Origin: JAAYZK01 sp964535025 | GTDB taxonomy: Bacteria > Planctomycetota > Phycisphaerae > SM23-33 > FEN-1343 | Assembly (NCBI GenBank): GCA_964535025.1 | Contig: CAZHRW010000221.1 | Location: forward strand, 1-9,150 | Length of the DNA: 9,150 nucleotides | Direction: 5' to 3' | Part shown: positions 1-4,973 of the stretch, piece by piece | How the letters are laid out: the number at the start of each line of letters is the position of its first letter | How positions within the stretch are numbered: the first letter of the stretch is position 1 | Program-made: the position numbers and the translations under genes | Notes under the pieces: generated by a model | What the model was told of the DNA's origin: nothing | Databases searched by the model: none | The model's input: the letters and a program-made list of their open reading frames with translations, nothing else

Positions 1-129
1 AAGGCGGTGGCACACTATCAGGATGCGGCGCTCCTGGCCGACATCAGCCGCAACCTCGGCGAGGCCATGGTCGGCCGGAACATCTCGACGATGCCGGAAG
101 AAGAAAGGATCGCCGGCCGGGGGTGGTAA
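1..129 (+). CDS. pdxS: Pyridoxal 5'-phosphate synthase lyase subunit PdxS, C-terminal end (partial)
   Basis: This open frame enters from the left edge and ends at TAA 127-129. Only the last 42 residues are present. The stretch GEAMVGRNIS followed by PEEER and the terminal RGW is the characteristic PdxS tail; most family members end in ERGW or a close variant. PdxS condenses ribose 5-phosphate, glyceraldehyde 3-phosphate and ammonia into pyridoxal 5'-phosphate. The ammonia comes from the glutaminase PdxT. The active-site lysines lie outside the window. No pdxT follows downstream, so it must lie elsewhere or upstream. The frame is intact to its normal end, so the accessory island that starts just after it has not damaged the gene. 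The identification rests on the tail alone but that tail is distinctive. Confidence 0.92.
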   Translation, partial: KAVAHYQDAALLADISRNLGEAMVGRNISTMPEEERIAGRGW

Positions 130-157
130 CAGGCCCGCCGGCATAATTCCTACCACC

Positions 158-168
158 GGGGATGCGCA
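158..168. repeat. Left copy of an inverted repeat bracketing the HNH/transposase island
   Basis: GGGGATGCGCA here is the reverse complement of TGCGCGTCCCC at 1932-1942 with one mismatch in 11. The similarity extends weakly outward on both sides, with about 14 matches over an 18-base alignment. It begins 29 bp after the pdxS stop. GTCCCC-type inverted ends are common around REP-associated transposases. A boundary role is inference. Confidence 0.45.
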
Positions 169-362
169 CTTGCTAACTCGCTGATTCCGGCGAGGCGCAC
201 TTAACAATGCGCGTTGACGGCAGTCATTGGCTTCGAGGTGCGGGGCGGTTTTGGCCGCCGTCATGTGTTGACGGCTGAGGACTGTGACAGTAGGGTAGGA
301 ACATGGCAAGGGTTGCGCGAATCGTGGGGCAGAGGAGGCCACGTGGGTGAGCGGAGGAGAGT

Positions 363-443
363 TAGAGCGAAGTGCGGTAGGATGTCCCCCGAACCCCGAG
401 CGAAGAGGTAGAGCGAAGTTGGGTCGGATGTCCCCCGAACCCC
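363..443. repeat. Two-copy tandem repeat, 35-bp units with a 46-bp period
   Basis: Units at 363-397 and 409-443 match at 32 of 35 positions. Both begin TAGAGCGAAGT and end GGATGTCCCCCGAACCCC. The 11-bp linker holds a further GAGCGAAG. An inverted copy of the core ATGTCCCCCG occurs at 1346-1355, at the end of the HNH gene. The second unit contains an in-frame ATG at 428 that could be mistaken for the HNH start. The repeat sits just where the HNH 5' region should be, so it may have replaced or displaced the original promoter. Confidence 0.8.
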
Positions 444-454
444 TGCAAGTCGAG

Positions 455-1357
455 ATGAGACGTCGACCACCTAACAGTGTGATGCGGTATCTGCGACAGG
501 AAGTCGGTTTTGCCTGTCCTGTACCGGACTGCGGAGACCCCATTCTTGAACTCCACCATTTTGACCCACCGTGGCATCTAGAGCATCACCATCGACCCGA
601 AGGCATGATTGCCCTCTGTCGGAAGCACCATGCTGCCGCAGATCACGGGCTTCTCACAAAGGAACAACTTCGGAGCTTCAAGCGGGCCTATCAGCCGCGA
701 TCACTTGTTCAGAGCAAATGCCCGTGGTTTGAGACGTCTGTGATATGGCGGTTAGGAGGCTGCTACGCTCACCATACGCCGACCATCCTGTCGCTCGGCC
801 GCGAGCCCATCCTCCAGGAAGCTTCAGCCCTCGACGGCAGACTCTTGATCAGTGCTCGCGTTCGACAGGCTGACGGCAAGTTGGCGTTTGAACTCGACCG
901 CAACGTGTTGACTGCCTATGTAGGCAACATGTACGATCTCCAATTAACGACCAGCGGGACCGCGATGAAGATGTGGCTGCGCCGGCAGGACATCGGGCTC
1001 GACCTTCACGTGGGCCACAAGACGCCTGAAGAGTTTGAGAATCTGGTCGCCGCGGATGAGGATGCCGCAACGACGGTCGGAGGCTATCGCAAGACTCACT
1101 GCAAACAACGGCCCCTGGACCAGGAGAACTATTCCGTCGACCATTCCGTGCCTAGTGTCTCCCCACTGCTCTCTTATGCTCGAGAGCATTGTGTTAACTC
1201 AGATGGCCTGATTCCTATTATCGACATAAGAAACCTACACACCTATTCACCATCGGGTAGATCCGTGCGAGTAAGGAACGGGATTCTATCGGAGGTTCGC
1301 TTCAGTAGAGTTACCGTGAGTGGATGTTACGCGGGCTTTTGCGTGCGGGGGACATAG
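455..1357 (+). CDS. HNH endonuclease family protein
   Basis: This 300-residue protein has an N-terminal HNH nuclease module. Residues 21-26 form CPVPDC, followed by HHFDPPW at 34-40, a His-rich loop at 44-46 and LCRKHH at 54-59. The zinc ligands are probably C21, C26, C55 and H58, with H35 and H59 as candidate catalytic or metal-binding histidines. The remaining ~230 residues match no domain I can name; they resemble the C-terminal half of a sporadic family whose members share the EVGFxCPVPxCG opening. I chose ATG 455 because MRRRPPNSVMRYLRQEVGF gives a compact start close to the motif. GTG 347, ATG 428 and ATG 482 are also in frame, but the first two lie in the tandem repeat. No start has a strong ribosome binding site. 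Codon use is clearly less GC-rich than in the downstream genes, which suggests horizontal acquisition. Its biological target is unknown. Confidence 0.82.
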   Translation: MRRRPPNSVMRYLRQEVGFACPVPDCGDPILELHHFDPPWHLEHHHRPEGMIALCRKHHAAADHGLLTKEQLRSFKRAYQPRSLVQSKCPWFETSVIWRLGGCYAHHTPTILSLGREPILQEASALDGRLLISARVRQADGKLAFELDRNVLTAYVGNMYDLQLTTSGTAMKMWLRRQDIGLDLHVGHKTPEEFENLVAADEDAATTVGGYRKTHCKQRPLDQENYSVDHSVPSVSPLLSYAREHCVNSDGLIPIIDIRNLHTYSPSGRSVRVRNGILSEVRFSRVTVSGCYAGFCVRGT

Positions 1358-1494
1358 TGTGAGTGCGATGGAGTCCCATACCTGATAGCCGGGGACAGCA
1401 GATAGTTGTTCATCTTAACACTCTCTCGGCCGTGGCGTAGGGTATTGCCATTGCACGCAAGGCACGCGTTGTTGTGCCGGGGATGCCGCACCAT

Positions 1495-1525
1495 CCAGGC
1501 TTCGCCAAGGCTAGGCCGGACAGGT
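1495..1525. repeat. 31-bp insertion inside the transposase remnant
   Basis: This segment interrupts an otherwise contiguous PHH-VTQR reading and breaks the frame. It contains GGCTTCGCCAAGGC, which can fold as GGC-ttc-GCC, and ends CCGGACAGG. The composition resembles short interspersed palindromic repeats found in many uncultured bacterial genomes. I have not verified genome-wide copies. The insert boundaries are ambiguous by one base. Confidence 0.55.
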
Positions 1526-1537
1526 GTGACGCAGCGG

Positions 1538-1561
1538 GCCTGCCGTGAGCGGCGTCGAACG
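1538..1561. repeat. 24-bp in-frame insertion inside the transposase remnant
   Basis: The segment sits between codons for VTQR and GNRRQ, which are adjacent in the family. It contains CCGTGAGCGGCGTCGAACGG, flanked by CCGT/ACGG arms. GTGAGCGG also occurs at 347-354, and the GAGCG core resembles the GAGCGAAG units upstream of the HNH gene. It adds eight residues without shifting the frame. That it belongs to a dispersed repeat family is inference. Confidence 0.5.
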
Positions 1562-1931
1562 GGCAACCGGCGTCAGCAGACGTTCTTCTGCGACGAGGAC
1601 TATCGGGCGTACTTGGCGTCCCGCGCCGGGGACTGGCCCTGGAGCAGTGCCGCGGCCCACGTGACGGGCCAGGCGGACGCCATTGAGGAAACCGCCTGGC
1701 TCGCCGAGCGTGCGGCCGGCTGGATCTGCACGCGGGGCGAGTGCCTCGCCCGCGAGGACTGCGAAACGGTGGCCCCACTGCTTCGTCGCGGCGAAACGAC
1801 CGGCCGCCCGATCGGCGACGCGGGCTTCCTCGCCGCCCTCGGCCGCCTGATCGGCCGCGATCTGACGCCGACCACACGAGGCCTGACGCCCAAGAGCCAC
1901 CGAACAGGGCGGTGATCGGAGAAATAGGAAA

Positions 1932-1942
1932 TGCGCGTCCCC
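1932..1942. repeat. Right copy of the inverted repeat bracketing the island
   Basis: TGCGCGTCCCC lies 17 bp after the transposase remnant stop and pairs with GGGGATGCGCA at 158-168. It overlaps AATGCGCGT (1930-1938), which is also a direct repeat of 206-214. It probably derives from the REP-type flank of the transposase. Confidence 0.45.
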
Positions 1943-1948
1943 AGAACT

Positions 1949-1966
1949 CATGATTTCCATGATTTC
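1949..1966. repeat. Tandem 9-bp direct repeat
   Basis: CATGATTTC occurs twice back to back. It lies immediately before TTGAAG (1967-1972) and 39 bp before the lipoprotein start. It could be a slippage product, a target-site scar or a regulator half-site pair. The sequence does not decide between these. Confidence 0.5.
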
Positions 1967-2004
1967 TTGAAGTCGCCCGGTTGGGCTACTGTTTGGGGGA
2001 GACT

Positions 2005-2481
2005 ATGAGCTGGCTAAGCCGGATGCGGACTCTGTTGTGCTTGTTAATCCCTGCCGTGGTTTCTTGCGGCTGCGGCTGCAATGGCAGTCCGACCTCAACT
2101 ACGGGAAAGGATGCGAACTTGATCGTGTTCGCCAGCCGGAGTTTGGACACTGGCAAGTTTCATGCGTTCGAGATCGACGATCCGGTTGTCGTGGAGAAGG
2201 CACGGCAGGCCGTCGAGGAAGATTTGAAACACCTCGACAAACGGTCCGGCTTAGGTCTTGGAATGTCGGTCAATCACGTGCTGGTTCTTCGAGACAAGGA
2301 TGGCAATACAACCTCGTTTGAGATACTGGGAGATGAGTTCATCCTCGTTGATTCGAAACGCTACCAGGCTGAACGAACCATTGAAGTCCTGAAGAACGCC
2401 CGTGCTGGTGGTGGCGCTGTTCCCATTGATCCAGAGCAGGCAAAGCGTCTCGCGCCGTGCGTGCAGGGCTACTTGGAGTAG
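2005..2481 (+). CDS. Small predicted lipoprotein of unknown function
   Basis: The protein has 158 residues. An N-terminal segment with Arg at 6 and 8, then LLCLLIPAVVSC, is a signal peptide ending in a lipobox-like VVSC, with C21 as the lipidated cysteine. Two further cysteines follow at once (C23, C25). The mature part is about 135 residues. It includes a mixed helix with many charged residues (about 56-78) and a strand-turn-strand stretch NHVLVLRDKDGNTTSFEIL. I recognise no family. ATG 2005 was chosen because GGGGGAG lies just upstream at 1995-2001; TTG 1981 would extend the protein by eight residues before the signal peptide. It is the first gene right of the island and is followed by a 325-bp gap, so it is probably transcribed alone. 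Anchoring in a membrane facing the periplasm is inferred from the lipobox. Confidence 0.75.
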   Translation: MSWLSRMRTLLCLLIPAVVSCGCGCNGSPTSTTGKDANLIVFASRSLDTGKFHAFEIDDPVVVEKARQAVEEDLKHLDKRSGLGLGMSVNHVLVLRDKDGNTTSFEILGDEFILVDSKRYQAERTIEVLKNARAGGGAVPIDPEQAKRLAPCVQGYLE

Positions 2482-2534
2482 CCTTATCCCCAGACCCAGG
2501 CAGGGCCCCTCGCGCTGCTGTCCCCCGACCTCCC

Positions 2535-2568
2535 GCCTGGCCAGGAGACCGGCCTTGACAGGCCAGGC
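2535..2568. promoter_or_regulatory. Inverted repeat overlapping a candidate -35 element
   Basis: GCCTGGCC (2535-2542) and GGCCAGGC (2561-2568) are perfect 8-bp arms 18 bp apart. The right arm starts directly after the TTGACA at 2555-2560. This could be a regulator-binding site over the promoter. It could also be the stem of a transcript-end hairpin for the lipoprotein gene, although no T-run follows. Confidence 0.4.
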
Positions 2569-2583
2569 CGCGCGTGGTAAGCT
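2555..2583 (+). promoter_or_regulatory. Candidate sigma70-type promoter for the PEP-CTERM gene
   Basis: A perfect TTGACA (2555-2560) is followed after 17 bp by TAAGCT (2578-2583), a weak -10 hexamer. AT-rich TAGAATATAAG lies just downstream at 2586-2596. It contains TATAAG, but the distance from TTGACA would be about 30 bp. The element stands out in a GC-rich background. If used, transcription would start near 2590 and leave a leader of about 210 nt. Confidence 0.45.
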
Positions 2584-2589
2584 CATAGA

Positions 2590-2806
2590 ATATAAGCGGC
2601 TTGCCGGTGTGCTGCCGGAGGGCCTGAGGCACCGCCCAACGGGGCGGGAAGGCGGCGGGGATGCCCCGAACGGGCACGACCGTCTCGCTCGCCGTGCCAT
2701 GTCCCAGGCCATCCACCGGCCGGGTTTCCCTTCAGACACCTCGGCAGATTGTACGGATGCGACTGCCTGGAGCGCGGGGCAGCCGCGACTCCATGAGGAG
2801 AACGCA
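2590..2806 (+). promoter_or_regulatory. Long hairpin-rich 5' leader upstream of the PEP-CTERM gene
   Basis: The stretch is non-coding and rich in possible stems. CCGCCC/GGGCGG pairs at 2632-2637 and 2642-2647. CGGGG/CCCCG pairs at 2656-2660 and 2664-2668. GGCACG/CGTGCC pairs at 2673-2678 and 2693-2698. It ends with a good ribosome binding site, GAGGAG at 2795-2800. I cannot match it to a known riboswitch class. At this GC content some stems are expected by chance. Confidence 0.3.
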
Positions 2807-3781
2807 ATGAAAGCGACTGTGGCGAAGACGGCGGCGGGCACGGCGATCGTGCTGCTGATGTCAGTGGCGGCCGCCCGGGCGGCGACGATCGGCATCGATG
2901 CGGTGCACGGCTGGGACGCTGCCGCCGTGATGGGCACCGGTGGCGATTTCGAGACCTATCGCGCGGTGATCGAATCGAAGGGCCACACGATCGTCCCCTT
3001 GTACGATTTCAAGGCGGCGACCCTCGCGGGACTGGACGCCGTGGTCGCCTTGCAGCCGTACAGTCAGAACGACCACCTGTTTGCGCCGAAGGAGATCGAG
3101 GCGATCCACGACTTCGTCAGCGCCGGCGGCGGCTTGGTGCTCCATGCGGACTGTGGCGTCGGCTCCGACAGCGGACTGGCCGGCCTGAACGCGCTTGCGT
3201 CGCCGTACGGCGTGACCTTCGCCACCGGCCAATCCGAAGGCGACGGGCATACGGTCACCGACCTGGTGCAGCATCCGGTCACGGCGGGCGTGTCGACCAT
3301 CGGCGTCGACTATCAACGGCGCCTGACCGGGATCGATCCGCCGGCGCTTGACCTGACCCGCAGGCCGGACGCGGACGATGTCCTCGCCGCCGTCAACGGC
3401 GGCCCGGTCAGGGAGGGAAACGTCGTCTGTCTGAGTGATTCGGGCCTCTGGGCTTCCGAGGGCGACCGCATCATCACGTTCGCCGACAACCGGCGCCTGC
3501 TGGAAAACACGATGGACTTCATCACGGGCGAACCGCCCGCCCTGCCCGGCGACGCGGACCTCGACGGAGATGTCGACCTCGACGACTTCGCCATCCTCAA
3601 ATGCAACTTCGGTACCGACGGCGCTCTGTGGAGCGAGGGCGACTTCAACGCCGATTGGGTCGTCAATCTCGATGATTTCGGCATCCTCAAGCGCAACTTC
3701 GGCGCCGCCGCCGTCCCCGAGCCGGCCACCGTCGCCCTGCTTGCCCTGGCATCGCTCGCGATGCGACGACGGCGGGCCTGA
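2807..3781 (+). CDS. Secreted PEP-CTERM protein with a GATase1-like domain and two dockerin-like repeats
   Basis: The protein has 324 residues. Residues 1-25 form a signal peptide ending near AARA. Residues ~27-240 look like a class-I glutamine-amidotransferase-like (DUF4350/ThuA-like) fold. They include FETYRAVIESKGH, LDAVVALQPYS, an FVSAGGGLVLHADCG nucleophile-elbow-like stretch and a final FADNRRLLENTMDFI helix. Residues 248-269 and 278-299 are two dockerin-type repeats. The first loop, DADLDGDVDLDD, has a full set of calcium-coordinating positions; the second, DFNADWVVNLDD, has Trp in place of the Gly. Residues 303-324 are the PEP-CTERM signal: VPEPAT, a hydrophobic stretch, then RRRR. 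Exosortase systems recognise such tails for export and cell-surface sorting. ATG 2807 is supported by GAGGAG six bases upstream and by the signal peptide; the frame is open further upstream but that part looks non-coding. No exosortase is in the window. The enzymatic role is unknown. Confidence 0.9.
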   Translation: MKATVAKTAAGTAIVLLMSVAAARAATIGIDAVHGWDAAAVMGTGGDFETYRAVIESKGHTIVPLYDFKAATLAGLDAVVALQPYSQNDHLFAPKEIEAIHDFVSAGGGLVLHADCGVGSDSGLAGLNALASPYGVTFATGQSEGDGHTVTDLVQHPVTAGVSTIGVDYQRRLTGIDPPALDLTRRPDADDVLAAVNGGPVREGNVVCLSDSGLWASEGDRIITFADNRRLLENTMDFITGEPPALPGDADLDGDVDLDDFAILKCNFGTDGALWSEGDFNADWVVNLDDFGILKRNFGAAAVPEPATVALLALASLAMRRRRA

Positions 3782-3819
3782 GGAGACGGCAGACGGCGGG
3801 AGGGGCGCAAGGGTCGGCC

Positions 3820-4629
3820 CTACCTGCCCAGCTCGCGGCTGCGCCGGGCGGCGGCGCGGACGGCGCGGGTGATGGCGTCTTTGACGCCGTCGGCGTCCAT
3901 GGCTTCGAGGGCGGCCTGGGTCGTGCCGCCGGGGCTGGTGACCTTGATGCGGAGGGCGGCGGGCGAGTCGCCGCCGCGGGCGAGCAGCTCGGCGGCGCCG
4001 GCGCAAGTCTCGCGAGCCAGGAGGGTTGCGGTGGCCTCGTCGAGCCCCTCGGCGACGCCGGCGGCGACCATCGCCTCGATGAAGTAGAACAAGTACGCCG
4101 GCCCGCTGCCCGAGACGGCCGTGACGGCGTCGAGGGCGGGCTCGTCGACGACCACCACCTCCCCGGCCGCGGCGAACAGCCGCCGGGCGAGGTCGACGTC
4201 GGCGTCGGTCGCGCGGGGTCCGCGGCAGATGCCCGTGCAGCCGCGACCGACGAGCATGGCTGTGTTGGGCATCGTGCGGATGATCCGCCCCGCCCCGCCG
4301 AGGCCCTCGGCCAGGACCGCCGTGGTGACGCCGGCGGCCAGGGAGATCACCAGGGCCCCGCCGGGCGGCAGGTGCCCGGCGAGGGCGGGCAGGACCTCGG
4401 GGATCTGCTGGGGCTTGACCGCCAGGACGTAGGTCTCGGCGCTCGGGGCGTCGGCGAGGTCGGCCGCCATGGCGATGCCCAACGCCGCGCGAAGCGCCTC
4501 CCGCCGCCGCGGGCGCGGCTCGACGGCCGTAACGGCTGCCGCGGCCAGCACCTTCGCCGCCAACACCCCGCGGAGCAATGCCTCGCCCATGTTGCCCGCA
4601 CCGATCAGGACCAGTTGTGCATCACCCAT
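3820..4629 (-). CDS. proC: Pyrroline-5-carboxylate reductase
   Basis: ProC reduces 1-pyrroline-5-carboxylate to proline with NAD(P)H, the last step of proline synthesis, in the cytoplasm. The 269-residue length is normal. The N-terminal Rossmann motif reads GAGNMG at 10-15. VKPQ (71-74) and MPNT (120-123) are typical cofactor-side motifs. SGSGPAY (173-179) and VTSPGGTT (230-237) form the family signature and substrate pocket in the C-terminal dimerisation domain. All key residues appear intact. The ATG at 4629 is preceded by GGGAGG (minus strand, 4637-4642) with a 7-base spacer. The gene is convergent with the PEP-CTERM gene, 38 bp between stops, and has no co-directional neighbour close enough to form an operon. 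Confidence 0.96.
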   Translation of the reverse strand: MGDAQLVLIGAGNMGEALLRGVLAAKVLAAAAVTAVEPRPRRREALRAALGIAMAADLADAPSAETYVLAVKPQQIPEVLPALAGHLPPGGALVISLAAGVTTAVLAEGLGGAGRIIRTMPNTAMLVGRGCTGICRGPRATDADVDLARRLFAAAGEVVVVDEPALDAVTAVSGSGPAYLFYFIEAMVAAGVAEGLDEATATLLARETCAGAAELLARGGDSPAALRIKVTSPGGTTQAALEAMDADGVKDAITRAVRAAARRSRELGR

Positions 4630-4668
4630 CGTCTAGCCTCCCGCGGCCGCCGGGGCCATCGGCTGCCC

Positions 4669-4678
4669 GCGAATTCGC
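4669..4678. repeat. Perfect 10-bp palindrome in the proC 5' region
   Basis: GCGAATTCGC is a perfect palindrome lying just downstream of the candidate proC -10 hexamer. It could be an operator, but a 10-bp palindrome can also arise by chance. Confidence 0.25.
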
Positions 4679-4679
4679 A

Positions 4680-4708
4680 ATACTAAGGATCTAATCACTT
4701 TATGAAAA
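4680..4708 (-). promoter_or_regulatory. proC: Candidate proC promoter
   Basis: On the minus strand TTTTCA (4703-4708) is followed after 17 bp by TAGTAT (4680-4685). Each hexamer matches the sigma70 consensus at four of six positions. The site lies in the only AT-rich patch upstream of proC. It would give a leader of about 45 nt. This is a plausible but weak call. Confidence 0.35.
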
Positions 4709-4726
4709 CCCGCCCCCGCCGACGAC

Positions 4727-4779
4727 GGGCGAATACCCAAAGTTGGGTTTTTAAAACCCAAACGTGGGTTTTCGCGCCC
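4727..4779. repeat. 53-bp nested imperfect palindrome with AACCCA/TGGGTT repeats
   Basis: GGGCG at 4727-4731 and CGCCC at 4775-4779 are outer arms. Inside them are alternating CCCAAA and TGGGTTTT blocks. The centre is TTGGGTTTT (4743-4751), T (4752), AAAACCCAA (4753-4761), a perfect 9-bp inverted repeat. Each half also folds alone: ACCCAA/TTGGGT on the left, and AAAACCCA (4753-4760) with TGGGTTTT (4765-4772) around AACG on the right. The right-hand hairpin with its T-run could act as a terminator. The nested symmetry and AT-rich core contrast with the GC-rich surroundings and suggest a mobile short repeat or a bidirectional terminator. Confidence 0.7.
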
Positions 4780-4973
4780 GCCACAAAACGGGGACGCCGG
4801 CTTAACAAACGCGGGGTATCTCGGTATTGCAACTCCGAAATTGTAAGTCCTTGTCATTGCTCATTCCGACCTCGGCATCGGCCGGGAAAAGACGGCATCC
4901 GATTTGTCCATCCTCATGGACACTCGACCCGACGACCCAAGGATCACCGGCGGCGCCGGGGGGTGAAGGTCGC
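4780..4973. other. Remainder of the gap between the kinase and proC
   Basis: Together with 4630-4779 this makes a 344-bp stretch without a confident gene. On the minus strand a 20-codon open frame runs from ATG 4864 to TAA 4802 (MSNDKDLQFR then SCNTEIPRVC). It has GAGG five bases before its ATG, which is reasonable spacing. Its composition is less GC-rich than the neighbours. I see no domain and no T-run terminator for the kinase gene. A transcribed spacer, a tiny gene or part of a dispersed repeat are all possible. Confidence 0.4.

Larger units (their letters stand above)
130..454. other. Repeat-rich intergenic stretch between pdxS and the HNH gene
   Basis: I see no convincing gene in these 325 bases. 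The stretch contains several short repeats. GCGCACTT followed by AAC occurs near 165-176 and again at 196-205. TTGACGGC occurs at 214-221 and 268-275, and its inverse GCCGTCA at 257-263 could pair with TGACGGC at 215-221. GGCGG/CCGCC arms also occur at about 245-259. AATGCGCGT at 206-214 recurs at 1930-1938, beyond the transposase remnant. The last part (363-443) is a tandem repeat listed separately. No T-rich intrinsic terminator for pdxS is evident. The pattern fits REP-like sequences that accompany REP-associated transposases. Confidence 0.6.
1444..1915 (+). pseudogene. Decayed REP-associated tyrosine transposase (Y1/IS200-like), core deleted
   Basis: Pieces of one transposase are recognisable in order. 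ARKARVVVPGMPHH (about 1453-1494) is the usual N-terminus. VTQR (1526-1537) and GNRRQQTFFCDEDYRAYL (1562-1615) follow. Then DWPWSSAAAH and the C-terminal part with TGRPIGDAGFL run to TGA 1913-1915. A 31-bp insertion (1495-1525) splits PHH from VTQR and shifts the frame. A 24-bp insertion (1538-1561) adds eight residues in frame. Near 1613-1627 the frame jumps from RAYL to the DWPWSS region. That skips about 100 residues, including the MPNHVH metal-binding motif and the catalytic tyrosine. The gene also lacks a normal start: an in-frame TAG precedes it and the likely initiator reads ATT. It cannot encode an active transposase. GGGGACAG at about 1391-1398 and TGCGCGTCCCC at 1932-1942 look like remnants of its flanking REP-type sequences. 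Confidence 0.82.

Noticed and set aside
363..443. A short CRISPR-like array
   Set aside because: Only two units with three mismatches and an 11-bp linker that resembles the repeat itself. No spacer-like unique sequence and no cas genes.
2402..2806. An upstream extension of the PEP-CTERM frame by 135 codons
   Set aside because: It would overlap the lipoprotein gene end and bury the signal peptide inside the protein. The segment reads as non-coding and holds the promoter and leader, and ATG 2807 has a well-placed ribosome site.
2861..4006. A 381-codon minus-strand open frame opposite the PEP-CTERM gene
   Set aside because: Arg/His/Val-rich shadow spanning the end of proC and the whole PEP-CTERM coding region, with no motif.
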